Assembly (NCBI GenBank): GCA_965260935.1
Contig: OZ253374.1
Span: 2,108,001 to 2,172,000 of the forward strand
DNA length: 64,000 nucleotides
Direction of reading: 5' to 3'
From: JBBROS01 sp965260935
GTDB taxonomy: Bacteria; Pseudomonadota; Alphaproteobacteria; Acetobacterales; Acetobacteraceae
Numbering within the stretch: position 1 is the stretch's first letter; each line of letters opens with the position of its first letter. Shown here one piece after another: positions 53,612 to 61,883 of the stretch. A program made the translations under genes and the position numbers. The notes under the pieces are model-generated. The model was not told the origin of the DNA. It did no database searches and saw only the letters and a list, made by a program, of their open reading frames with translations.

Positions 53612-54321
53612 CTACGACCCGGATAGGATCTTGAACGGTTCCGCCCACCGGCGTGGCAGCACGACAAAGCCCTCGGCGCCCGGGATGCGGCGTATGGTGG
53701 GCAACGCCAGGCCGAGCAGGAAGCAGGCAAGCAGGGCGGCCATGCGATTGTAGATGCTGTCGGCGAACACGGTGCGGAGCCAGCAACAGAGCGGCTTGAT
53801 GCCCCGGAGCAGGCCGCCTGCGCCGTCGGTGTCTTGGATGGAAGCGGCATGGACAACAACGCCGAGCAGCAGCCCTTGCGTGTCCACCGCGATGTGGCAT
53901 TTGAACCCGTTGGCCTTTTTAGCTGCGCTGTAGCCGCGAGGCCCTCCACTTTCCGTGGTCTTCACGCTCTGCAATCGATAATGGCCGCCGTTAGGTTGGC
54001 CTCGCGCCCCGCTCCCTTGCGCAGCGTCGTCACAAGATGGTGGCGCACGGCGTCCCATGTGCCTGCGCTGAGAAAAGCCCGCATGTAGCCATATATGGTG
54101 AACCAGGGTGGGAACTCGGGCGGCGGCGGGAGGTGCCGCCACTGACAGCCGGTGCGCACGACATCGAACAACCCATCCAGCCGCCGCAGGCCGGTCGTAC
54201 GTGGGCGACCTCCGGGCTTGGCAGCAGGGATGAACGGCTCCAACACGCGATACTGGTCATCGCTCAAGGCTTGGCCGGACCCGTAGCCTTCGGCCAACGC
54301 GCGATCCTCAGGTGTCCACAT
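53612..54321 (-). pseudogene. IS5-family transposase, frameshifted and 3'-truncated
   Basis: N-terminal part (frame ending at 53962): MWTPEDRALAEGYGSGQALS, PGGRPRTTGLRRLDGLFDVV, TGCQWRHLPPPPEFPPW. A one-base loss near 53975 shifts the frame in the AAIID/QSVKTTESGG catalytic stretch, and the second part (frame to 53612) continues GGPRGYSAAKKANGFKCHIA, VVVHAASIQDTDGAG and PGAEGFVVLPRRW. The C-terminal ERT...RRLxxDYE block is missing. The two frames were seen by direct reading. Confidence 0.8.
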
Positions 54322-54393
54322 AGTGCTTGTCAACGCCGGCTGAGTCCTCCCCGAATGTTTCGAAGTAATATTCCCCAGATAGCGCGGCGGTGA

Positions 54394-54598
54394 TCAGCCG
54401 GTGGCGGGATCGGGCATCTCCGCCTTTGGTGGTCGGCTGCGACGCTTTGGTTGTGCTGAAACGGCCGTTGGCCGTGCGCGCATCGCTTCTGGCACCAGGT
54501 CGGCATGCTGTCGCAGCCGTTAGCTTGCGCCCTCGATCTGCACGACGCTCGCGTGGTGCAGCAAACGGTCGAGCAAGGCCGCCGCGATCATGCTGTCA
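54394..54598 (-). pseudogene. istB: istB 3' fragment of IS21 copy 1
   Basis: Minus-strand translation gives VFGDSMIAAALLDRLLHHAS, VVQIEGAS, a TAA stop where copy 2 has Tyr (NSYRMRQHASLVPEAMR), then RLRQHADLVPEAMRARP to a stop at 54394. It is the C-terminal continuation of the fragment at 57125-57798, with the recombinase cassette between. Confidence 0.85.
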
Positions 54599-54606
54599 CC
54601 GAACAC
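54599..54606. repeat. left attachment core of the recombinase cassette
   Basis: CCGAACAC. The partner at 57125-57132 is CCGAAAAC. IS21 copy 2 has CCGAACAC uninterrupted at the same place in istB (near 61216), so one copy of this 8-base core belongs to the target and the crossover lies within it. Confidence 0.7.
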
Positions 54607-54644
54607 TTCGATCTGCCCCTGACTTCGAGCGGGTCGTCTCAAGC

Positions 54645-55067
54645 GTCACCGGAACGGACCCGCACCACCCGCTATTCGGTCGAGAACTGGAGTTGCTGTC
54701 GCTCGCCTGCAGCCGGGGACCAGCCTTCATCGCGGTTGCCTTGCCGGACGGGCGTCGGCGGCTGCTGCGGCGCGCGGCGACCGACCTGGAACAGCCGTCG
54801 GCGCCGCAGGCGGCGCTGCCGCGCATCTCGGCCCGCGCGTTGCTGCCGCTGGCGCGGCATATCCGGAGCATGCTGGCCGCCTCCAGCGAGGAGGCTTTCC
54901 ATGCCGACCGACCCCAATCCGACCCGTCCGCCTCATCGGCGGCCGGCACCATCCCGCCGCCGCCCGCGGTTGCGGGCCATGTTGCCCCCTTCGGTGCAGA
55001 CGCAACTGGCCCAGCAGTTCGCCTGCCTGCTGCAACGCGTCCGCGACGGGGAGGCAAGCCATGCTGA
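54645..55067 (+). pseudogene. DUF5372-like small protein of the recombinase cassette
   Basis: The frame reads TGTDPHHPLFGRELELLSLA, ALPDGRRRLLRRAATDLEQP and ARALLPLARHIRSMLAASSE. The HPLFG motif and LPDGR are those of DUF5372, a family found with serine recombinases. There is no start codon in place (GTC where a GTG would be expected near 54645), and the last ~50 residues overlap the next frame and look non-conserved, so it may be decayed. Function unknown; possibly a co-factor of the recombinase. Confidence 0.55.
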
Positions 55068-55080
55068 CCGCGCTGAATGA
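54901..55080 (+). CDS. small protein between DUF5372 and recombinase
   Basis: 59 residues: basic Pro/Arg-rich N-terminus (RPPHRRPAPSRRRPRLR), then LPPSVQTQLAQQFACLLQRV and SHADRAE. I recall short ORFs with a LPPxxQxxLAxQxAxLLxRxR pattern at this place in related cassettes. It overlaps the recombinase start by 20 bases, arguing for coupling. Not a known family name. Confidence 0.5.
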   Translation: MPTDPNPTRPPHRRPAPSRRRPRLRAMLPPSVQTQLAQQFACLLQRVRDGEASHADRAE

Positions 55081-57099
55081 GCCGGTTGAGCGGGTCACCA
55101 CGGCCCATCGCGCCAAGCTGGCCTGCATCTATGTGCGCCAGTCCTCGGCGGGTCAGGTCCGCCAGCACGGGGAAAGCACGGAGCTGCAATACCGGCTGGC
55201 TGACCGGGCCGCCGGGCTCGGCTGGCCGCGCGAGCGGATCGCGGTGATCGACGACGACCTGGGCAAGCCGGGGGCGTCGGGCGCCGAGCGCCACGGCTTT
55301 CAGCGCCTGATCGCCGAGACCGGCCTGGGCAAGGCCGGGCTGGTGCTCAGCCTGGACGCGTCGCGCCTGGCCCGCAACAACCGCGACTGGCGCCAGCTGC
55401 TGGAATTGTGCTTGATCTTCGGCGTGGTTATCGGCGACGGCGAGCGCCTGTACGACCCCGGCGTTTACCATGACCGCTTGTTCTTGGGCTTGTCGGGCAT
55501 CATGAGCGAGGCGGAGCTGCACCAGATCAGAGCGCGCCTGCACCAGGGCGAGCGGCAAAAGGCCGCGCGCGGCGAGTTGCGCCTGCCCCTGCCGGCGGGG
55601 CTCGCCCATGGGGCCGGCGGTGCGACCGTCCTCAACCCGGACGAGGAGGTGCAGGCGCGGCTGCGGCTGGTGTTCAGTCTGTTCCAAGCGCTGCAGAGCG
55701 CCAGGGCGGTGATGCGCGAGTCGCGGCGGCACGGCCTGCTGCTGCCGGTGCGCCCGCTGCAGGGGCCGGCGCCGCACGCGGTGGCCTGGGCGCCGGCGCC
55801 TACGTCTATGGACGCCACCGCCAGGACCCTTTGCGGCGCCGCACCGGCGCGGCCCGCAGTGCTACGGTCAAGGCGCCGGTCGAGCAATGGCCGGTCTGCC
55901 TGCGCGACGCGCACCCGGGCGCCATTGGCTGGGAGGCGTTCATGGCCAACCAAACACGTCTGGCCGGCAACGTCGCCCGCCTGGCCTCGGCGCGGCCGGG
56001 CGCCCCGCGCCGAGGCTGGGCCTTGCTGCAAGGCATCGCGGTATGCGGCCGGTGCGGCCGACGCATGGCGCTGCGCTACTCGGGACCGCACGGCGATGAC
56101 CCGGTCTTCCAATGCGCCGCAGACCAGGACAATGACGGAAACCCGCGTTGCCAGGACGTGCGGGCGTTCAGGGTGGACGCCGTGGTCGAGGACGTGCTGC
56201 TGGGCGCCATCGCTCCCGACCAGATCGCCCTGGCCGTCGCCGCTGTCGGGCAGCTCGAGGAGCAGGCGCAGGTGCTGGAACGGCAGTGGGCGCTCAAGCG
56301 CGAGCGCGCCCGCTACGAGGCTGAACGGGCGCGGCGGCAATACGACGCGGTGGAACCGGAGAACCGCCTCGTGGCGCGCTCGCTTGAGCGGGTCTGGGAG
56401 GAGAAGCTGCGCGGGGTTGAGGCGGTCGAGCAGGCCTGCGAAGCCTGGCGCCGCGAACAGGGCGCCCCCTTGGACGAGGCCAGCCGGGCCGACCTGCTCG
56501 CCCTCGCGCAGCACCTGCCGCGCGTGTGGCAAACCGCGACGGCTGAGGAGCGCAAGCGCATTCTGCGCCTGGTGATGCGCGAGGTCGCCCTTGACCAGAA
56601 GCGCGAAGGGGGCGTGGTCTGGCTGCGGATCTCCTGGCAGACCGGGGCGACAAGCGAGCACCGGCTGCAGCGTCACGTGCGCTGCTACGAGGAATGTTCC
56701 AGCAAGGACCTGCTGGAACGCCGCATTTGGGAGCTGAACGCGGCCGGCATGATGGACGGCGAGGTCGCCGCCACTCTCAATGCCGAGGGGGTCATGTCGG
56801 CGCGCGGCACGCCGTTCCTGCACGGGACCGTGCACCTGCTGCGCAAGCGATGGGGCATCCGGACGGTCAAGATCAACGGCGACGCGGCCAACCCGCCATG
56901 TTGGCCGGACGGCAGCTACTCGATCCAGGGCGCCGCCGCAGCGCTCGGCATCACGGCGCAGACGGTGTTCGATTGGTTGGGGAACGGTCGCCTAACCGGG
57001 CGGCAACTGGCCAAAGGCCAGCCCTGGCAGATCTCCTTGTCCGACGATCAGATCAGCGCTTTGCGGGCGCTAGTGCGACGCACCAGCCAGTCAAAATAG
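55061..57099 (+). pseudogene. large serine recombinase, frameshifted
   Basis: First part: N-terminal resolvase domain with catalytic serine in LACIYVRQSSAGQVRQHGES, LSLDASRLARNNRDWRQLLE and GIMSEAELHQIRARLHQGER, then the recombinase domain to HGLLLPVRPLQGPAPHAVAW. Around 55780-55800 about 40 bases (the YSAVYxILTNPAYA stretch of homologues) are missing and the frame shifts. Second part: AYVYGRHRQDPLRRRTGAAR, then a zinc-ribbon GIAVCGRCGRRMALRYSGPH with CxxC, a coiled coil and a C-terminal helix-turn-helix (AAAALGITAQTVFDWLG). Start ATG has GGAGG upstream. Probably inactive. Confidence 0.85.
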
Positions 57100-57124
57100 G
57101 AGGCGTCATGACACCTTCGGCTCC

Positions 57125-57132
57125 CCGAAAAC
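57125..57132. repeat. right attachment core of the recombinase cassette
   Basis: CCGAAAAC, partner of CCGAACAC at 54599-54606; differs at one position. After it istB resumes with CTGATCCCATTCGCC, matching the TCGCCCCATTCGGC of IS21 copy 2. Confidence 0.7.
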
Positions 57133-57798
57133 CTGATCCCATTCGCCGAAGCCGCGGTTGCTGGTCAGGATCATGGCGCCGCGTTCATAGCGGGCGTTGA
57201 CCAGCTGAAAGAATAGGTTGCCGTTGCTGGCGCTGACCGGCAGGGAGCCGGTCAGTCCGCTTCGCGGCCCGATCGTCCACGATCAGCAGCGACGTCCTGC
57301 TCAGGAACCGGATGCGCTCGCGCAAGGCCCCCTCCCGCTCGGCCCGGCCAGCGAGGCGACGATGCCGGCCAAGGGCGAGAAGTAGACGCTGCGCCCAGCC
57401 CGCACCGCCTCCACCCCGAGTGCCGTAGCCAAGTGCGACTTGCCGGTGCCGGGCGGGCCGAGGAGGTGCACGACCTCGTTGCGTTCGATGAACGCCAGCT
57501 GCGCCAGGGCCAGGATGCGGTTGCGGTCCAGCGACGGCTGAAACGAGAAATCGAAGCTCGCCAGCGTCTTGACCGTGGACAGCCGCGCTATCCGCAGCGC
57601 CGCCTTGACCCGCGGCCCCTCGCGTCCGGTGAACTCCTCGGCCAGCAGCATGTCGGTCGCCTCCACCGCGCCGATCTCGCCGCGCTCGAGCTGCTGCATC
57701 GTGTGGTCCAGCACCTCCAGCGCCCGCGGCATCCGCAGCCCAACCAGGTTGCGCCGGACCCGGTCAAGCGTCGCCGGGCCGGCATCCTGCGCCCTCAT
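57133..57798 (-). pseudogene. istB: istB 5' fragment of IS21 copy 1
   Basis: Minus strand: ATLDRVRRNLVGLRMPRALE, SFDFSFQPSLDRNRILALAQ, Walker A LLGPPGTGKSHLATALG and VYFSPLAGIVASLAG, then a one-base shift and REREGALRERIRF-like residues in another frame, then VSASNGNLFFQLVNARYERG and AMILTSNRGFGEWDQVFGE before the cassette. Homologous throughout to intact IstB of copy 2. Its start ATG overlaps the istA C-terminus. Confidence 0.85.
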
Positions 57799-59055
57799 CC
57801 CGGAAGCCCCCCGCCGGCAAGCCGTCGGCCGACCGCATCGTAGAACTCCAGCGGCCGCTTGCTCACTGCGTCGCCTGGGCGGGCAGCAAGCGGAACGGTC
57901 GGCGATCCTGACCGCGGCGTTTCGCCGTTAGCTAGCGGTGGCAAGTGCCGGTGCCCGGCTGCGATCTGCCGCCGGCCGCTGCCTTCCAGCACGGGATGGG
58001 CGGCGACCAGTGCGTCCCTTCATAGATGCGCACCTCGCCGGCGAGCACCTGCACTTCGACCACACGCTTGCGTGTTAGGTTGGGCACTGAATACAGGTTG
58101 CCGTTCACCGAGATCATGCCCTCGCGGGTGATCCGCCGGTCCAGCCGCAGCACCGCCTGGAACGGCCCGGCAGGCAGCGGCTTGAGGCTTGGTCGCTCCT
58201 CGGCGGAGTGCTCGGCAACGACGCGCTGGGTGGTTGCGTGGGTGCGCGCGTTGGCGACCCCGTCCAGCCACTGCCGGAACTGAGCGTTGAGGTCGCCGAG
58301 ATCGCGGAAGCTGCGGGCCAGGAAGAAGTCCTCGCGGATATAGCGGAACGGACGCTCCACCTTGCCCTTGGTCTTGGCGCGATACGGGCGGCACGCCTTG
58401 GGCAGGAAGCCGTGATCCCGGCCCACCTCGACCAGGCTCTTGTTGAACACGACGACACCCTCGGCATCCTCACCCGTCACCGCCGTATGCATGCGGTCAT
58501 ACAGGACCTCGGACGGCACCCCGCCCAGCGCCTCAAAGGCTGCGGCGTGGCACCGGAGCACGGTCTGCAGATCCTGGTGGGCGACGAACCGGCCCCAATC
58601 AGCCGGCTATGTCCCAGCACCATCGAGAACAGCCACATGATCCGCATCTGGCCGGGATCGTCGGCGAACTCGGTGCGGAACTGCGCAAAGTCCACCTGCG
58701 CCTGCCGACCCGCGGGCGTCTCGAAACAGCGTTCAAACACGGGCAGCGCCGCGGGCCGGACGTCGCGCAGGAACCCCGTGACGGTCGTGTAGTCGCCGGT
58801 GAAGCCGAGATCGTGGATCTCTCGCCACAGCCGCCGGCTGGTCAGCTCCGGATATGACGCAAGCCACTCTCGCAGGTAGGGTGTGAATCGGTCAATCAGC
58901 AGCGCCCGCGGCTTGCGGGGCTTGTAGGCCGGCGGCTCCACGTCGCGGGCGATGTACTTGCGGATCGTTTTGCGGTCCAACCCGACGCGGCGGGCGATGT
59001 CGGACACCAACAAGCCCTGGCGGTGAAGGTCTAGGATCATAACAAGCTTCCCCAA
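57795..59055 (-). pseudogene. istA: istA of IS21 copy 1, frameshifted
   Basis: N-terminal piece: MGKLVMILDLHRQGLLVSDI, ARRVGLDRKTIRKYIARDVE and RQAQVDFAQFRTEFADD with HSRLI, after which a frameshift near 58600 occurs. The second piece (frame to 57932) continues LRCHAAAFEALGGVPSEVLY, FFLARSFRDLGDLNAQFRQW and NGNLYSVPNLTRKRVVEVQV, and a further shift near 57990 leads into LEGSGRRQIAAGHRHLPPL to the stop. TTG at 59055 is the likely start. Matches intact IstA of copy 2 throughout. Confidence 0.85.
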
Positions 59056-59175
59056 TCGAACCGCCAGCGCCCACCCTAAAAGACCAGAGGCATCTGACGC
59101 CAGCAGCCGCCCAACACGCAGGTCAGGCCATTACAAGAAGCTGGGCAACATTCGGGTTCTGCGGCACTTCCGGGG

Positions 59176-59183
59176 ATTATCGC
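59176..59183. repeat. target-site duplication, left of ISL3 element
   Basis: ATTATCGC, identical to 60449-60456. An 8-bp duplication is the known ISL3-family size. Confidence 0.9.
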
Positions 59184-59215
59184 GGATCTCCCGCAAATCC
59201 CCTGCTGTTGTTGCG
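59184..59215. repeat. ISL3 left terminal inverted repeat
   Basis: 32 bases, beginning GGATCTCCCGCAAATCCC and ending TGTTGTTGCG. 31 of 32 match the inverse of 60417-60448. Confidence 0.92.
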
Positions 59216-59265
59216 GGTTTGGATGCACGCATAGGAGGAACGTAGATCTTTTCTGAAAGCCAAGT

Positions 59266-60413
59266 TTGTCCAAGCGCCTTTTGCCCCTGATCCCGGCGGG
59301 CCTGGCCGTTGTGCCGGTCTTGCCCACCCCCGAGCGCATCACCATCGTCACCCAACCGCAGGCCGCGATGGCCCCGTGCCCCGGCTGCGGCACGATCTCG
59401 CGTCGCATCCACAGCTGCTACGAGCGGCTCTTGGGCGATCTGCCTTGGCAAGGCCGTCCAGTGGCGTTGCTGGTCCAAGCGCGGCGGTTCCGTTGCCTTG
59501 GTCCGTCCTGCTCCCGCCAAACCTTCGCTGAGCGCCTGCCCGGTGTTGCACCGCTCGCCGGACGGCGGACCGCGCGCCTGGGCAGCCTGCAGGGCTGCTT
59601 GGGACTGGCACTTGGCGGCGAAGCCGGCCAGCGCTTGGCCGGTCGGCTGGCGATGCCGGTCAGCGCGGACACGCTGCTGCGCATGGCACGCCAGGCCGGA
59701 AACGACAACGAGCCGCCACCCACCCGCATAGGGTCTTTGCCTGCTCCGCCCAGCTTGGCGCCGACCGCAAGACGATCCGGGTCTGGCTCCAGGCCGGCGA
59801 CCCTTCGCTTTGGCGCAAGCCGCCACGCGTGGGTGTCCTCGCCCCCTGGCTCGGCCATCTCGAACAGCGCTGGGCGGAAGGCTGCCGCAACGCCGCGCTG
59901 CTCTGGCGCGAACTTGCCCGCCTCGGCTATGTCGGCCGCTATGGAACCGTGCGGAGCTGGGCCGGCCAGCGGCGCAAGGCCGATCCGCTGAACGCCGCCG
60001 GCCACGCCAGCATCGTCAGCGGACAGCCGCCGTCCAGCCGGCGCCTGGCACGCTTGCTGATGACCGACGCCAACACGCTGCCCGAGACCGAGCAGGCCTT
60101 CGTCTCGGCTTTCCTGCAACAGGCCCCCGACCTGGCAAGCGGCATCGCAGTTGCGAAGCGGATCAACCTGCTGTTCCGCCGCAAAAGCCAGGAAAGCTTG
60201 GCCACAGCACTCGCCGACGCAGCCAGCACGCCGCTGGCGGAGTTCGCCGCCAGCCTGCGCCACGACCTCGCCGCCGTGCAGGCCGCCCTCGACCTGCCCT
60301 GGACCAAAAGCCTGGCCGAAGGCCAGACCAACCGGCTCAAAACGCTGAAGCGGACCCTGTATGGCCGGGCCGGTTTCCCGCTCCTCCGGGCCCGTGTCCT
60401 CCACGCCGCATGA
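59266..60413 (+). pseudogene. ISL3-family transposase with central deletion
   Basis: The 5' frame, from a TTG with GGAGGA upstream, encodes the zinc-finger N-terminus: ITIVTQPQAAMAPCPGCGTI, SRRIHSCYERLLGDLPWQGR and RRFRCLGPSCSRQTFAERLP, up to ARQAGNDNEPPPTR. The DDE core is gone and the frame shifts; the 3' frame resumes KTIRVWLQAGDPSLWRKPPR, LAPWLGHLEQRWAEGCRNAA and ends LAEGQTNRLKTLKRTLYGRA. The ends are those of a full-length transposase. Confidence 0.85.
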
Positions 60414-60416
60414 CCG

Positions 60417-60448
60417 CGCAACAACAGCACGGGATTTGCGGGAGATCC
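60417..60448. repeat. ISL3 right terminal inverted repeat
   Basis: Reads CGCAACAACAGCACGGGATT on the plus strand and ends GGGAGATCC; one mismatch to the inverse of the left repeat. Confidence 0.92.
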
Positions 60449-60456
60449 ATTATCGC
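60449..60456. repeat. target-site duplication, right of ISL3 element
   Basis: ATTATCGC, identical to 59176-59183. Confidence 0.9.
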
Positions 60457-60582
60457 AGGCGCGCCTACAGCGATTTCCAGGAAGCGAAAATCTTCTAGAA
60501 CGCAGTCAGGACGGCCCTGGTCAATCCGTTACGCTAGCCAAGCCAGCTTTTTGAAAAGGGGGTCTCAGCTCGATTTTGGCCA

Positions 60583-60948
60583 TTATGCGGCATGGCATGG
60601 CACGTAGTCTATGCCGTTGCGGAGTGCTGGTTGGAGTTTCCGCATGTCGGTTGCGTGGTGGGACGTGATGAAACCCTGTTCGCGCCAGAGTTCGCGGCGC
60701 ACGGCGGCGAGGGTGTCGGAGAAGGTCGGACGTTTTTTGTAGTACCAGGCGCTGGCGGCTGCGGCCCGGCGAGCATGGGGCGCGAGTTGCTTGCCGAGTA
60801 GGGTCACAAGCGAGAACAGCCCAAGCAGGCAAGGTGTTGTGCGCGCGATGGCGGGGTCCGACCATTGACGCTGTGTTTCCACCCCGAGGTGGTCGCGCAC
60901 GTCCCGGAACGTGACTTCGAGTTGCCAGCGCTGGACGAACCACGCCAA
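60583..60948 (-). pseudogene. DDE transposase C-terminal fragment
   Basis: Frame reads AWFVQRWQLEVTFRDVRDHL, GVETQRQWSDPAIARTTPCL, LSLVTLLGKQLAPHARRAAA and FSDTLAAVRRELWREQGFI. The RWQLEVTF...ETQRQWSD block carries the last acidic catalytic residue of IS4/IS701-like transposases. It begins exactly at the IS21 copy 2 boundary and continues the N-terminal fragment at 63290-63770. Confidence 0.75.
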
Positions 60949-61013
60949 ATGTCAACGCCGCTTGAATGCTCCTCAAACCTGCCGGTTGAAATCTCCCCAG
61001 GTTCGGGCGGTGA

Positions 61014-61883
61014 TCAACCGCTGATCTGATCGTCGCTCCTGTCCTTGGGTGGCCTGCCGCGGCGCTTGCCGGGCGGCGGAGGTGGCGCGACGGGCCGCGG
61101 GCGCATGGCCTCGGGCACGAGGCTGGCGTGCTGGCGCATGCGGTAGCTGTTGCCCTCGATCTGCATCACGGTGGCATGGTGCAGCAGCCTGGCCAGCAGG
61201 GCCGCGGCCACGACAGGGTCGCCGAACACCTCGCCCCATTCGGCAAAGCCGCGATTGCTGGTCAGGATCATGGCGCCGCGCTCGTAGCGGGCGTTGACCA
61301 GTTGAAAGAACAAATTGCCGCCGCCGGGCACAACGGGCAGGTAGCCGATCTCGTCCACGATCAGCAGCTGCGGCCGGCACAGGAACCGCAGCCGCTCGCG
61401 CAGGCTCCCGTCCCGTTCGGCGCGGGCGAGTGCCGTGACCAGGTTGGCCAGGGTCATGAAGTAAACGCTGCGCCCAGCCCGGATCGCCTCGACGCCGAGG
61501 GCGACCGCGAGGTGGCTCTTGCCAGTGCCGGGCGGGCCGAGGAGGTGCAGCACCTCGCGCCGGTCCACAAAGCCGAGTTGGGCCAGCGCCTGCACGCGGC
61601 CGCGGTTGAGCGAGGGCTGGAACGAGAAGTCGAAGCTGTCCAGCGTCTTTACCGCGCCGAGCCGCGCCATGCGCAGCGCCGCCTTGACCCGCCGGCCTTC
61701 GCGCCAGCCCAACCCGTCGGCGAGCAGGGCCTCAATGGCCTCCACCGCCGAGGTTTCGCCGCGCTCGAGCTGCTGCACGACGCCGCCCAGCGCCTCCAGG
61801 GCACGCGGCATGTGCAGCCCCACCAGGTGCTGGCGCACCCGCTCCAAAGTCGCCGGGGCCGCCTCGGTGTGCCGCTCCCTCAT
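61014..61883 (-). CDS. istB: IS21 helper ATPase IstB
   Basis: 289 residues. N-terminal helical part (PATLERVRQHLVGLHMPRAL), AAA+ core with Walker A LLGPPGTGKSHLAVALG, Walker B LLIVDEIGYLPVV, sensor-like AMILTSNRGFAEWGEVFGD, and a Pro/Lys-rich tail. IstB binds ATP and target DNA to direct IstA. The ATG overlaps the istA stop (ATGA); the much longer open frame upstream is a shadow of istA. Compare the split copy at 54394-57798. Confidence 0.93.
   Translation of the reverse strand: MRERHTEAAPATLERVRQHLVGLHMPRALEALGGVVQQLERGETSAVEAIEALLADGLGWREGRRVKAALRMARLGAVKTLDSFDFSFQPSLNRGRVQALAQLGFVDRREVLHLLGPPGTGKSHLAVALGVEAIRAGRSVYFMTLANLVTALARAERDGSLRERLRFLCRPQLLIVDEIGYLPVVPGGGNLFFQLVNARYERGAMILTSNRGFAEWGEVFGDPVVAAALLARLLHHATVMQIEGNSYRMRQHASLVPEAMRPRPVAPPPPPGKRRGRPPKDRSDDQISG

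Larger units (their letters stand above)
54607..57124 (+). mobile_element. serine-recombinase cassette inserted in istB
   Basis: About 2.5 kb that interrupts istB of IS21 copy 1. Comparing with IS21 copy 2, the istB sequence resumes exactly after the core CCGAA(C/A)AC on each side. It carries a DUF5372-like frame, a small frame and a large serine recombinase, all on the plus strand and opposite to istB. No inverted repeats or target duplication beyond the short core are seen, as expected for serine-recombinase integration. Confidence 0.8.
59184..60448 (+). mobile_element. ISL3-family element with internal deletion
   Basis: 1265 bp bounded by 32-bp inverted repeats differing at one base and by a perfect 8-bp direct repeat ATTATCGC. 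The left repeat starts GGATCTCCCGCAAATCCC and the right is its inverse. It lies in the right terminal repeat of IS21 copy 1. The transposase inside is deleted in its catalytic part, so the element cannot move by itself. Confidence 0.92.
54328..60469 (-). mobile_element. IS21-family element, copy 1 (decayed, with two nested insertions)
   Basis: Left end begins TGTCAACGCCGGCTGAGTCC at 54328, the same start as copy 2 (TGTCAACGCCGCTTGAATGC at 60950). The right end, ...GCGCGCCTACA at 60469, aligns with the copy 2 right end ...CAGCCGCTACA once the ISL3 element is taken out (CTGGGCAACATTC...CTTCCGGGG then ATTATCGC). Inside lie istA (minus, frameshifted) and istB (minus, frameshifted and split). A serine-recombinase cassette sits in istB and an ISL3 element in the right terminal repeat. 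No flanking target duplication is evident at the two ends. Confidence 0.85.

Noticed and set aside
54596..55777. A 393-codon minus-strand frame across the recombinase
   Set aside because: Shadow of the plus-strand cassette genes with no motif.
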